Assembly (NCBI GenBank): GCA_028829895.1 | Contig: CM054184.1 | Coordinates: 22,423,701-22,487,700 of the forward strand | Length of the DNA stretch: 64,000 nt | Reading direction: 5' to 3' | DNA from: Sinotaia quadrata | Lineage: Eukaryota > Mollusca > Gastropoda > Architaenioglossa > Viviparidae | In this document: one piece after another, positions 35,601 to 40,514 of the stretch | Numbering within the stretch: the stretch's first letter is position 1 | Layout of the letters: every line of letters starts with the position of its first letter | Made by a program: the position numbers and the translations under genes | Notes under the pieces: generated by a model | Databases searched by the model: none | The model's input: only the letters and a program-made list of their open reading frames with translations | Told to the model about the DNA's origin: nothing

Positions 35601-36793
35601 CAAGGAAAACTGTTGATAATTTAAATTATTATAGAATAATTCTTCAAATACTACTCTTTCCAGTTTGGTGATATTAACTTCCAAATTTAACTTCCTCACA
35701 TGTTCACATTTGGGGTTATTTAAAAAAAAAAGCATTTGTAAATAAGTCGCAGGATCTTGAAACATTAAAAGACAACATCCGAAAGAGACTACACTAAATT
35801 GGAATAGGGAGAAGTCTTCATCAGGACAAAGAAATGTTTTTCTATAGGAAACTTATCTTTTCATAAACAATGCATAATTAATTATAATATATTTTTAAGT
35901 TTTACAACCATTTTTTATTTGATTTCCAAACACACACAAAAATATAACAAAATAAAACCCCTCCATGACTTGTTTATCAATGGGGAAAAACTGAAATCAT
36001 TTTTAATTATGTTAAATTAAAATCACTTAGTACTATTATCCACAATTCAGTAACTTTCATAAATTCTGATGAGAATATTGTTATTAATATGAACTGTTCA
36101 TCGTCAAACTCATACAGCACAAGCTATGCTTAAACTTCAAACTTTTTTACTTGTAATAAACTTGGAAAATCACACGTTCATTACATCTAAAAAAAAGTTG
36201 ACCACAAATAACGACACTATATTAATGATATCTCAAAAAGTATTGCAGCTATCATCACAATTTTTTGTATACAAACTTATTTCATAAGTACACATATTTT
36301 GAGCATAAAATATTTATACTATATCAGTATATGAAGTAGAAAAAAATTAGTGGGACTACCTAATGTTAATTTAAAATGTTGGACTGTTGATCAGTATATT
36401 TTACTTGTACTGTTGTAGTTGTACTGAACTTGACAAACTGCACATTCGTTAACATCTAAAATATGATTGCAAATTATGACACTAAATTGACAATATCTCA
36501 AAATGTAGCTATTATACTTTTATACTGTCATCATAATTTTTTCCCATACAACCTTATTATTTCATCAGAACAAATATTTTGAGCATAAAAGATTTGTACA
36601 CTATCAAATAGAAAGTATAACACTTTTAACAGTATAAGTCTAAAAGTGATCAACATAGGTGATTCTAAATTCTTATAAACCTTACCTGATCTTTGCCATG
36701 GTCACCAATAATCACGAACATAGAGCGATGCTTTGCAGACACCCCATTCTCAATCAGAACTCTAATGCGGTTATCAATCTTTTTTCTCACCAT
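2574..36793 (-). CDS. NAT10: NAT10/Kre33-type RNA cytidine acetyltransferase, 20 exons, 3' end outside window
   Basis: NAT10 is the nucleolar ATP-dependent enzyme that makes N4-acetylcytidine in 18S rRNA and, with THUMPD1, in tRNA-Ser/Leu. Spliced from 20 exons (36793 down to 2574), the window encodes about 777 residues colinear with human NAT10 from its first residue. Visible in order: the N-terminal DUF1726 region (about 100-200), a Walker A loop GRGKSA at 287-292 with Lys290 (the position of the known human K290 mutant), a Walker B-like CIDEAAA around 387-392, and a GNAT domain with the acetyl-CoA loop QGMGYG at 642-647. The ATG has a strong context (GCCATGG). All introns are GT..AG and all phases agree. 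The C-terminal tRNA-binding and Lys-rich tail exons are not in the first 2.5 kb, so they lie off the left edge. No frameshift or stop was seen. Identity is very sure; the assembly was done by eye. Confidence 0.97.
2674..3467. other. NAT10 intron 19
   Basis: 794 bases of AT-rich DNA. A weak, degenerate repetition of CTTATAATATAAATTCT-like phrases lies at about 3270-3360. I see nothing else. Confidence 0.55.
3468..3516 (-). CDS. NAT10: NAT10 exon 19 (49-base microexon), residues 728-744
   Basis: It encodes FWKKCGFTPVYLRQTQ after completing the split Arg codon. It is easy to miss because of its size. The acceptor is TTCTCAG and the donor CAG|GTGAAT. It restores the family sequence exactly between exons 18 and 20. 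Confidence 0.95.
3806..4087. repeat. 39-bp minisatellite, about 7 copies (NAT10 intron 18)
   Basis: Units read GAAAAGGGGAACACAAAAC followed by AC(A/G)TGGTAATTTTACAACTA. Copies differ at only a few positions (ACATGG/ACGTGG, GAAAAG/GAAATG). Because 39 is divisible by three and the unit lacks stops, open frames of about 90-116 codons appear on both strands. I regard these as by-products of the repeat. Confidence 0.95.
4640..4760. repeat. Two-copy tandem repeat of about 63 bp
   Basis: Two adjacent copies share AGTGGTCACATTGTT, GTGTCT.CCACT.CCATCTTGGA and a following GA.AGTT. They lie in NAT10 intron 18. Confidence 0.75.
5085..5255. repeat. Dispersed repeat, copy 1 (partner at about 39750-39897)
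   Basis: It shares GTTAATATAGTGAT, a GG..TAGGC.TTRGG block, AATCTTAA.AATTAAT and a TATATAG phrase, in the same order, with 39750-39897. The function and class are unknown; it may be a decayed non-autonomous element. Confidence 0.55.
5700..5935. repeat. Degenerate minisatellite (GTGAGATCATTTCACAATGTTAC)
   Basis: About seven copies of a 30-45 base unit built on AGTGAGATCATTTCACAATG with T(A/G)TTAC(A/C)A.. tails, in NAT10 intron 18. Unit length varies. Confidence 0.8.
6535..6668 (-). CDS. NAT10: NAT10 exon 18, residues 684-728
   Basis: It encodes EIGLLEEHITPRKNLPPLLL, KLSERKAEKLEYLGVSYGL and TSDLLR. ITPRK.LPPLLLKL and YLGVSYGLT are strongly conserved. The donor is CG|GTATGT. Confidence 0.97.
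6690..7180. repeat. Degenerate minisatellite in NAT10 intron 17
   Basis: Repeated phrases GACAATAAAATGAAACAA, GGAGTGAATTCTGATGAAG and ATTACAAAATGAATTCTGAT in units of about 60 bases. It fills most of the 613-base intron between exons 18 and 17. The long minus-strand open frame over it (6745-7188) looks like a product of the repeat, not a gene. Confidence 0.85.
7282..7401 (-). CDS. NAT10: NAT10 exon 17, acetyl-CoA loop, residues 644-683
   Basis: It encodes MGYGSRAMELLAQYYEG and then a variable acidic stretch ending VAEE. Together with exon 16 it forms QGMGYG, the Q/RxxGxG/A motif of GNAT enzymes. The acceptor is TTTCCAAG and the donor GAG|GTACAT. Confidence 0.96.
7402..8798. other. NAT10 intron 16, right-hand end of the gene order; no gene seen
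   Basis: AT-rich intron DNA. It includes a short (GT)n/(GC)n microsatellite at about 8457-8482. No coding similarity was recognised. Confidence 0.55.
8799..9851. mobile_element. Tigger/pogo-like non-autonomous DNA transposon
   Basis: The right end read inward is CAGTCAAACCCACTTATCTC then GACCTCGGTTAACTC, the style of pogo/Tigger termini, flanked by TA at 9850-9851. The left end (AGTCGAACCTGGTTATGTC) is a shortened version of the same terminus, also at a TA. No transposase frame remains. Inside, a segment of about 150 bases is repeated (8885-9055 and 9170-9345), sharing TGTGCTTGAAATTTCTTTAT and GCATGCTATAAAAATG. Confidence 0.75.
10490..11095 (-). repeat. Dispersed repeat, copy 1, inverted relative to 59075-59640
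   Basis: Read on the minus strand this segment matches 59075-59640 over its whole length. Shared phrases include TATAACTAATTA.AAGTGATGAG, AGGTGGAAAA.TTCTTACTAA and ACAAATCACAGGATAG. It is probably an interspersed element of unknown class. The 98-codon frame inside it (10721-11017, minus) has no recognisable similarity. Confidence 0.75.
11085..11190. repeat. Short tandem repeat (GTTGTGTATCAGTTGTAAGCTA)
   Basis: Three imperfect copies of GTTGTGTATCAGTTGTAAGCTA with variable spacers, in NAT10 intron 16. Confidence 0.75.
11595..11669 (-). CDS. NAT10: NAT10 exon 16, residues 619-643
   Basis: It encodes FQDSDFPGLSGARIV and RIATHPDYQG. The last residues begin the acetyl-CoA pyrophosphate loop, which exon 17 completes. 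The acceptor is GTGTCAG and the donor GGA|GTGAGT. Confidence 0.96.
11960..12130. repeat. Degenerate tandem repeat in NAT10 intron 15
   Basis: Three to four imperfect copies of ATCATGCTCTATTTCTTACTG followed by AGAGAAAAAA.. and AAGTGATA.. fill the right half of the intron between exons 16 and 15. Confidence 0.65.
12131..12232 (-). CDS. NAT10: NAT10 exon 15, residues 585-618
   Basis: It encodes VCLEGEISKTSIMNSLARGK and RASGDLIPWTVSQQ, the start of the GNAT fold. It is 34 codons in phase 0. Confidence 0.97.
12342..12518. repeat. 48-bp minisatellite, about 3.5 copies
   Basis: The unit contains CCTACATAAACCAATCAGTT then AACTTCATCAACGTCAACATT. The length is divisible by three and the unit is stop-free, which explains a 73-codon open frame here. 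NAT10 intron 14. Confidence 0.9.
12713..13125. mobile_element. Tigger/pogo-like element, 5'-truncated second copy
   Basis: It matches the right 310 bases of the 8799-9851 element. Both share ACTTCAAAAGTGGGCTAA, GACAAAGAGGGAATTTGG and the terminus AGATAAGTGGGTTTGACTGTA. It carries an extra segment of about 115 bases (12788-12904) that the first copy lacks. The left terminus is missing. Confidence 0.72.
13125..13312. repeat. Degenerate repeat (CACTTCTATATATTATCCACAGAACA)
   Basis: Roughly six copies of a 30-32 base unit of the form CACTTCTATRTATTAYCYRC plus AGAACA, running up to the splice donor of exon 14. The last two copies end CTGCAGAACA, so the donor of exon 14 is close to or part of the array. 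Confidence 0.7.
13315..13431 (-). CDS. NAT10: NAT10 exon 14, residues 546-584
   Basis: It encodes NSPNDLQMLSDAPAHHIFVL and LGPVDISTTALPEVLCVLQ, matching the segment just before the acetyltransferase fold. The acceptor is CATTTCAG and the donor CAG|GTATTA. Confidence 0.96.
13560..14110. repeat. Degenerate tandem repeat in NAT10 intron 13
   Basis: Imperfect 55-65 base units contain AAATCTGGAAAATTTTCTAT, ATCAACAGGTCATCAAGTCAA and AACA. They are strongly diverged. Confidence 0.6.
14556..14645. repeat. Short tandem repeat (CTTAAAGAAAAGCAAAATATGT)
   Basis: About four copies of a 26-base unit (TCTTAAAGAAAAGCAAAATA), immediately before exon 13 in NAT10 intron 13. Confidence 0.8.
14739..14986 (-). 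CDS. NAT10: NAT10 exon 13, residues 463-545
   Basis: Largest exon. It encodes ESIRYADKDPVEKWLNG, LCLDASVVPRVSSGCPVPQ, YYVNRDTLFSYHKAAENFL and RIMALYVSSHYK, which run into the GNAT part. The donor is AAG|GTTTGT. Confidence 0.97.
15194..15336 (-). CDS. NAT10: NAT10 exon 12, residues 415-463
   Basis: It starts with YEGTGRSLSLKLIQQLRQQS, then runs through a poorly conserved Ala/Thr/Lys-rich linker that also varies between known NAT10 proteins. The acceptor is ATGTAG; the donor G|GTACAA is a weak consensus but fits the phase. Confidence 0.93.
15690..16400. repeat. 45-bp minisatellite in NAT10 intron 11
   Basis: Units of about 45 bases read TTTGAATGAGACCTGGTTCT then CAAGTGCTAGGACTCCACCA plus ACATC. 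The copies at 16100-16290 are clean; those further left are diverged. The clean part is open for 61 codons as a 15-residue repeat. Confidence 0.9.
16433..17180. repeat. 35-bp minisatellite, about 20 copies, with inverted first unit
   Basis: The unit is GAGAACAAGGTGACAGTTAA plus TGGATGTTTACAATA. The first unit (16433-16459) is the reverse complement of the second (16484-16510) with one mismatch in 27, giving a hairpin with a 24-base loop. All later copies run in one direction. The array lies next to the 45-bp array in the same intron. Confidence 0.93.
17638..17774 (-). CDS. NAT10: NAT10 exon 11 with Walker B-like motif, residues 370-415
   Basis: It encodes YIHPSDSHKLGQAELVCIDE then AAAIPLPLVKNLMGPYLVF and MSSTING. 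The CIDEAAAIPLP block is the Walker B/acidic motif of this family. The acceptor is CTGCAG and the donor GG|GTATTG. Confidence 0.97.
17822..18430. repeat. Direct duplication, copy A (NAT10 intron 10)
   Basis: It matches 19828-20445 in the same order. Shared blocks include AAGGTTGCTTGCAAAATTCT, GAGAATGTATTATA, ACTGTGTGCAAACA and AAATGTCAT.TCTGGAACTAT. There is no coding potential. Confidence 0.82.
18431..19827. other. Spacer between the two duplicates in NAT10 intron 10
   Basis: Very AT-rich DNA. I found no gene, tandem repeat or transposon end. Open frames here (for example 18692-18913 minus and 18863-19066 plus) have no recognisable similarity. Confidence 0.5.
19828..20445. repeat. Direct duplication, copy B (NAT10 intron 10)
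   Basis: Partner of 17822-18430, with several small insertions and deletions. It is followed at 20458-20575 by a short two-copy repeat built on TTAACTAC.ACAATACCCT. Confidence 0.82.
21211..21309 (-). CDS. NAT10: NAT10 exon 10, residues 337-369
   Basis: It encodes EHLDYEIIQSTNPEFNKAVV and RVNIFREHRQTIQ. It is 33 codons in phase 0; the acceptor is TTTTTTACAG and the donor CAG|GTAGGA. Confidence 0.96.
21735..21960. repeat. About 47-bp minisatellite (NAT10 intron 9)
   Basis: About five copies of CTGCCATCAATCAACACTCT followed by GAACTATTATAGTGGCATA. Confidence 0.88.
22180..22400. repeat. Degenerate repeat (TAGACAGAACATGTTTAAAACAGT)
   Basis: Imperfect 24-30 base units with TAGACAGAACATGTTTAAAA and CAGTTAG, in NAT10 intron 9. 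Confidence 0.75.
22905..23340. repeat. About 85-bp minisatellite (NAT10 intron 9)
   Basis: Five copies of a unit with AGGCTATATACCAGACCATA, a CAC.CTC(A)ATCGGGG block, TTTAAACATA.ACCCACC and TTCAACAAAATGTTTAACAA. Confidence 0.88.
24338..24431 (-). CDS. NAT10: NAT10 exon 9, residues 305-336
   Basis: It encodes YSNIFVTSPSPENLKTLF and DFVFKGFDSLEYQ, part of the RecA-like helicase module. The acceptor is TTTTCAG and the donor CAG|GTATGT. Confidence 0.96.
25126..25711. repeat. 60-bp minisatellite, 10 copies (NAT10 intron 8)
   Basis: Exact 60-base periodicity: GATCTAATTCATTGCAATCT, CAAGGAACAAATGCAAGAGA and GACATTTCTATGGCAGAAAT. Copies differ at four main sites only. Units 3-5 and 6-8 carry the same pattern of variants, a 180-base higher-order repeat. 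The plus strand is open for 211 codons (25109-25744) with a 20-residue unit, but the array sits inside an intron of the opposite-strand NAT10 gene and has no recognised protein family. Confidence 0.95.
26069..26202 (-). CDS. NAT10: NAT10 exon 8 with Walker A loop, residues 261-305
   Basis: It encodes AKAVLKFVEAISEKTLRS and then TVVMTAARGRGKSAALGFAM. GRGKSA at 287-292 is the nucleotide-binding P-loop of the RecA-like helicase module, whose ATP use is needed for acetyl transfer in the family. The donor is TTTGG|GTAAAA. Confidence 0.96.
27236..28640 (+). pseudogene. PiggyBac transposase pseudogene (PGBD2/3-like), internally deleted
   Basis: Pieces of a piggyBac protein lie in order on the plus strand, in several frames: an acidic N-terminal segment (27242-27640; SGEEEDGS, SGRQLRA), then the C-terminal half of the transposase domain (GLGIGGSVV at about 27790, FENMFTSLKLVDYL at about 27860, VGTARRWSR and MHGNDRIDQNVDKYR at about 28100-28235, LSVQQAWHLYRPT at about 28275), and the Cys-rich C terminus (28440-28640; CSLCGVKTKHKYIKC, then FYDRCLQAFHTP in another frame). 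The stretch holding the first catalytic Asp residues is missing, and stops and frameshifts are present, so it cannot be active. It is in NAT10 intron 7, antisense to the gene. Confidence 0.88.
29931..30038 (-). CDS. NAT10: NAT10 exon 7, residues 225-260
   Basis: It encodes ENRLSPGEQELVELKSSLQ, then DTQPVGSIVSNCKTLDQ. The LQDTQPVG and C.TLDQ blocks are conserved in NAT10. It is 36 codons in phase 0; the acceptor is CTTTCAG and the donor CAG|GTTCTT. Confidence 0.95.
30580..31657 (+). mobile_element. Internally deleted piggyBac element with TIRs and TTAA target sites
   Basis: The ends are TTAACTCTTTAAGGGGCA (30580-30597) and the reverse complement of TTAACTCTTTAAGGTGCA (31640-31657), one mismatch in 18, each starting with the TTAA that piggyBac elements duplicate. 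Inside is the 5' part of a transposase: an acidic start MDFLELSSDNEEF at 30823, then a decayed linker, then YQFFKETFDKIME and ATEIKAYFGLMILIGI, LPRKEMYWSSDDRL (31150-31370), the N-terminal block of the piggyBac transposase domain. The catalytic part is gone and stops interrupt the frame. About 1.08 kb in NAT10 intron 6. Confidence 0.9.
31784..31898 (-). CDS. NAT10: NAT10 exon 6, residues 186-224
   Basis: It encodes FLLSLTSCSNCMVIDDQLN and LLPLTSHIVNIQPLPPCSL. Family members share the SC..C.VIDDQLN block. The end is set by the donor CTG|GTCAGT, and joining it to exon 7 keeps the spacing to the next conserved block identical to human. Confidence 0.92.
32475..32536 (-). CDS. NAT10: NAT10 exon 5, residues 166-186
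   Basis: Short exon encoding DVHARYRTEAHQDIVGRFNE. Its 62 bases leave AG of an Arg codon that exon 6 completes. The acceptor is TTTTAG and the donor AAG|GTTAAC. Confidence 0.93.
32640..33225. repeat. About 190-bp tandem repeat, 3 copies (NAT10 intron 4)
   Basis: Three copies share a GTG.G.....CAGATATA..C.CTTCC start, AACAGGTTTTTATGTACA, a T(A)AGATATTCAC block and CACAACATTCCAACTGTG plus TTCTCATGCAATAATTATTT. Confidence 0.82.
33226..34312. other. NAT10 intron 4, remaining part
   Basis: AT-rich DNA. A plus-strand open frame of 83 codons at 33511-33762 has no recognised similarity. The text at 33940-34090 (TCATAACTTTTTTT... TTTTGTATGCAATCTTA) resembles the duplicated segment in intron 1 (36210-36600) and may belong to one repeat family. 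Confidence 0.45.
34313..34435 (-). CDS. NAT10: NAT10 exon 4, residues 125-165
   Basis: It encodes DFEALTPNLLARTIETVEGG and GLIVVLLRSMSSLKQLYTM, the core of the DUF1726 region. It is 41 codons in phase 0; the donor is ATG|GTGAGA. Confidence 0.96.
34769..34940 (-). CDS. NAT10: NAT10 exon 3, residues 67-124
   Basis: It carries HRKKRMRQISKKIKSG, then DDPFELFVAATNIRYCYY and ETHKILGNTYGMCVLQ, all hallmarks of the NAT10 N-terminal region. The acceptor is GTGCAG and the donor CAG|GTAGGT. Confidence 0.96.
35085..35300 (-). pseudogene. Non-LTR retrotransposon tail (L2/CR1/Jockey-type reverse transcriptase C terminus), fragment
   Basis: Read on the minus strand directly after NAT10 exon 2, the frame gives LSLERAWQVQNIAVKIIFRA, RSKRVTPLLHWLPYNIR and FSIFLKIRND. 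This matches the usual C-terminal pattern of L2/CR1/Jockey polymerases (QRVQN.AARLI.R....HVTPLL..LHWLPV..R...K). It takes up most of the 377-base intron 2. It is short and truncated at both ends. Confidence 0.6.
35318..35409 (-). CDS. NAT10: NAT10 exon 2, residues 37-67
   Basis: It encodes VVILHHMLSKALVKARPSVL and then WCYKKELGFS, a near-invariant block of the family. The acceptor is TTTTTTTGCAG and the donor AG|GTTTGT; it leaves phase 2, completed by T at the start of exon 3. Confidence 0.95.
35410..36685. other. NAT10 intron 1 with a roughly 320-base tandem duplication
   Basis: Segments at about 36120-36330 and 36410-36600 share a TACTTGTA start, GACACTA.ATT..TGATATCTCAAAA, TCATCA.AATTTTTT and ATATTTTGAGCATAAAA. 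A stretch starting at 35475 (CAGGGTGTCTGAACCATC) looks like a DNA-transposon terminus, but no partner end was found. Confidence 0.6.
36686..36793 (-). CDS. NAT10: NAT10 exon 1 (coding), residues 1-36
   Basis: It starts at ATG 36793 and encodes MVRKKIDNRIRVLIENG followed by VSAKHRSMFVIIGDHGKDQ, colinear with the human N terminus. The donor is CAG|GTAAG at 36686/36685, phase 0. A possible acceptor (CCCTTTTCCAG) 16 bases upstream of the ATG, at 36810, suggests that a noncoding first exon lies further right. Confidence 0.95.
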
Positions 36794-36809
36794 GGCAATA
36801 TTCAGATCA

Positions 36810-38085
36810 CTGGAAAAGGGTTAAAACATATCCAGAAATTGTGAAATAACTGAGAAACAATTTTTAGTTCAACAACAGATGACATTGACCTGCTGTGAAG
36901 TAGGTTAATGGTGAAATTATAATTTCATTTTATGATAAACACAGAAAAGTTAATATAGTATTTTTCTACAAGCCTGCAAATACCCAAGAAATGCTATATA
37001 AGTATATTATAAACAGAAATGTTAATATTTACTATTTCCAAATAATATAATATTTTTATATTACACATTACCGAGGATCAATAATTTATCAAAAAGAAAA
37101 ATAAATCATGCACAAAATATAAATCGACAGCTAAGGTTAATCGGGTTTCCATCAATATAGCAAGATTCGGGTCATAAATCAAGACCAGAATAATCTAAAT
37201 AGTGGGCAAATACAAGACCACTTGACTATATTATTTTTCATTTTGTAATTAAAATTATTAAAAATACAAGTATTGAAGTAATCTACATGAGTATATCTAA
37301 CACACACAGTTCTGGCCTAATAAATACATTCTTTATCTGTAGTGTAAGTATAATTAGAATCATACATTGTACAAGTATAGCATTTTATTTATACTAATTT
37401 AGTAATTATACTTTTATAGACATATTTATTCATTCAATCATTGCGACGATATGTTTGATAGTGAGCATTAACTTGATTTAGTATATGGATGAAATTAAAA
37501 ATACATTTGTTCGACAAGCAAAAAGTGCTTGGTCTTTTACGCTATAAAAATGAGAACTGGTACATTAAAATAATAATATACATAAATTAGCAGCAAGAAT
37601 GAATCCTACTTTCAACTTGACGTAGAGTTTGTTGCTGTACGGCCACACGTGCTTCCTGTTCAGGATTCACAAGCTTAAGCTTATGTTTGTTTCACTGAAT
37701 GAGAAGCAGGCGAGAATTTTGTACAAATCAAAGATCTTTCTATTTTGAGAATACATTTTCCATTTAGTTTGTGTGGGTTAAAAAAAACAACACGTTTTTA
37801 GACTATGTGAGCAAAATACATGTACAGTTAATTGGAAATATATCAGCCGTATCATATATATTTTTTAAATATAAAATTATATGTCTAAACTTTAGGCATT
37901 TATTTATTTAACGCGCGTGAAAATTACAATCGTATTAGAATTATCACTAACACTAGGCCTATAACGGTAATACCCCTATGGGCTAGCAAATAACCAAGCA
38001 TTGGTTGCTTCCTGACGTTTACGAATTAAATGGTAGGAAATTTCACAAAAATTGTAATTCCTTCAATGTTATTGTGAAGTGATTG
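36810..38085. other. Upstream of NAT10 coding start; no gene seen
   Basis: AT-rich. It may be the first intron of NAT10 if its noncoding exon lies further right. The segment 37430-37570 shares an ACGAT.TGTTTGAT block and CTATAAAAATG with the internal repeat of the pogo-like element at 8799-9851, so it may be a related fragment. Confidence 0.4.
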
Positions 38086-38089
38086 TCGT

Positions 38090-38470
38090 TTATGTAGGGG
38101 GGGGGGCGCTTCCGCCGCTTGGGGAGGGGGAGGGGGAAAGGAGGGAGGGGAGGTGCCTTCTTGCTGAGTGCGTCCGTTGCGAAAACATATCTGGCCGGCA
38201 AAGGCGGACTCCAAACTCGGTAATCCGTGGGCTGGAGCTGTGGATGTTGTTGTCGTTCCTGGCGGTGGCGTTGTTGGTGTTGTGGCCATTCCTGATGTTA
38301 TAGTGAGGAGGGGGTGTTTTACATAGCTCAGGCTAGTAACACACCAGTGTGCACGTGCGCTCGGGTTGTTCAACCTCCCGACCTCCTCACTGGTGACGTT
38401 GTCGTTGTTGCTGTTGAATTTAATTTTTCGTCTATGGAAAGTTGCCATTTCTCGTAGAGGTAGAATGCTT
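38090..38470. promoter_or_regulatory. GC-rich, CpG-rich island, possible promoter/first exon region
   Basis: This is the only clearly GC-rich stretch of its size in the window, with many CpG dinucleotides, a G-run at 38098-38107 and purine-rich G tracts to about 38150. It lies 1.3-1.7 kb upstream of the NAT10 ATG and in the right orientation to hold its promoter and noncoding first exon. A 140-codon minus-strand frame (38448-38026) is open across it, but is Pro/Thr-rich without a known domain; it may be a by-product of GC content. Promoter identity is inferred, not shown. Confidence 0.4.
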
Positions 38471-39749
38471 CACGTATGCTGGCGTCGTTTTTTGTTGAAA
38501 CTATACTCCTCATTAAATTTTCGTATGACTTTCTAACGCAGTCGTTTTCGATTGCGGAACTTAGACAACGAGGTGATAGCTATAGGCAGAAATTTTCATG
38601 ATCCCTATTATGGAAGTCAATTTGTTTGGCATGGTGGTGCTTTTCAATTTCTTCTTGTTCACCCGGCCCTGAAAAGGGAGTAATGCTATTAGATCGGGTA
38701 GATCTCTCCATATCACATCTTTGTCCACTTGGCTTGTAAAAAGTGAAAAAAAATTTCAACTTATGATTTCAGAAAGACAGATTTCAAATGTCTGTTAATT
38801 CTGGAGATATTTGTTTTAGCCACATCACCACCGAAAAAAAAAAACCATCCGGATTATGAACATTTTCGGTTGTACATCATAACTCGGGGACCACTGATCC
38901 GATTGTAGCTAAATTTGAAAATGTTGTAGGCATACGCATTCTCTACAAGTGTGAATTGTTTGATAATTATTCTTTCATTACTTCAAATGAGACTTCGTTA
39001 GTTTGAAAACCTTCACGACTGCCATTTTCAGTACTGTCACTCTGTTCAATGTTTTCGAAAGAAAAATTAATTGCCGATATTCCAACAGTAAAAGCAAACT
39101 TGTAGCTTTAAAATTGTCCATACTGGATGAGGTTAATCAAGGACACCCATTTCCTCATTTTGCCCCCAAATGCAAAAATATACAAAGTAAAACTTTTTAA
39201 ATTGTGGCAATATTACACATGGCCAATTGAACAAATAAACTATAAATTAATCAGGTGCCTAACATATTTTCGAAGTTAGTTTTTACATCGTGTATTTTTA
39301 TGTGATCTTGCTTTCATTATAAATTTGCATATATTTTTAAACATATATCAGGTGTGGTTTTAATTTGTTTCTTTTAATATTTTTATTTTAATTAAGGTGC
39401 TATCAGTCTGAGGAAAGTTCATGTTCTAATTTTGCAGGTGATTATTTTTTTAAAATTACTTTTAAACGTCTTTTAAAATTTAAATATTAATTGCATCATC
39501 AGAATCTTGGTTATAATTTTTTCCTCAGTATTTAGTGCGTTGCTAACCACTTTTCACAATATAGATTTGGAATTTTAAAAAAAAAATTGTTCTGGAAAAT
39601 AATTTTAAACTTGCAGCAGTAATCCTGGAAGTCAGAGTTTATTTTATTTTGTTTTTGTTTTTAGAGATATTTTGGGTGTGAGCACAGAACTGGGGTGATT
39701 GATATTTGTTAATGCAAGCAGTTTAGTTTATTTTTTAAAATTTAATTAT
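38471..39749. other. Intergenic, no gene seen
   Basis: AT-rich with long A/T runs. Phrases such as CATAACTCGGGGACCACTGA near 38880 look like repeat-derived text, but I could not define an element. Confidence 0.45.
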
Positions 39750-39897
39750 ACATGAGGTGGTGGTTAGATTGTGACAATGTTAATATAGTGATAGTAGTAG
39801 GCCAGGCCTTAGGGATGTTAGTATTAATATATCTAAACTTATAATCTTAACAATTAATGCTATGACAGAGCCAAGTAACATACCTATATAGCAGTTT
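39750..39897. repeat. Dispersed repeat, copy 2 (partner at 5085-5255)
   Basis: It shares GTTAATATAGTGAT, CAGGCCTTAGGGA, AATCTTAACAATTAATGC and CTATATAG in order with 5085-5255. The hAT MITE at 39906 is inserted directly to its right. Confidence 0.55.
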
Positions 39898-40107
39898 GTC
39901 TAGAACAGGGGTGCACAAACCGTGGCCTGCGACCCGAGACTATGCGGCCCCCTAGGACTTTTGGGTGTTACCATTATTATGAATGTAAAGCACATTATTT
40001 CTGTTGGTTTTTTTTCTTTTGAGCCATCCATGTGGCGGCTCTCTACGCATTATCAATTGGAAATTTAGCCTTCTGGCCTAAAAGGTTTGTGCACCCCTGG
40101 TCTAGAA
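39898..40107. mobile_element. hAT-type MITE with 8-bp target duplication
   Basis: The element proper is 39906-40099 (194 bases). Its inverted ends are CAGGGGTGCACAAACC and GGTTTGTGCACCCCTG, a perfect 16-base pair. It is flanked by the direct 8-base duplication GTCTAGAA at 39898-39905 and 40100-40107. CAGGGGTG-type ends plus an 8-base duplication are the signature of hAT (Charlie-like) transposons. There is no coding capacity. Confidence 0.93.
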
Positions 40108-40200
40108 GCCCCCATTGAAGGAAAGAAGTACCAAATACAATTGATTGTCCTAGAAGCCTTCATTAAATAGTACTAATACAGGGGTTTGTCTTGTTGAGAC

Positions 40201-40514
40201 CAGCGGTTCACAGCTGATGGTCCATGGACTTGTATAACTGTTTCAGTGGCTCACAGGATTATTGCCCAGTCACACATGGTAAGCAGGTGCTAACTGCCAT
40301 TAGTCTGTTTAACACCATGTTCACAAGAATCATTCCCAACAGTGAAATGCTTGTAAGCAAGAAAAGAATTCAAACGTGTTAATAAATAAATTTCAAACTG
40401 TCTGCTCTTTTCAATCAAAAGAGTAAATATAAAAAAGTAATTTTTTTAATAAAAATTGGTCCACAAAATGTTTTTGTTCAACCTGGTGGTTCATGATAAA
40501 TTGAGAACCACTAG
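40201..40514. mobile_element. hAT-like MITE, diverged ends
   Basis: The left end CAGCGGTTCACAG and the right end, read inward, CTAGTGGTTCTCA are imperfect inverted repeats of the CAGTGGTTCTCA type typical of hAT elements. No clear target duplication remains. It lies 93 bases from the intact MITE. Confidence 0.65.

Noticed and set aside
38026..38448. 140-codon frame as a confirmed new gene
   Set aside because: Its composition follows the GC island, no domain is visible, and it may overlap the NAT10 5' untranslated region; kept only as a finding.
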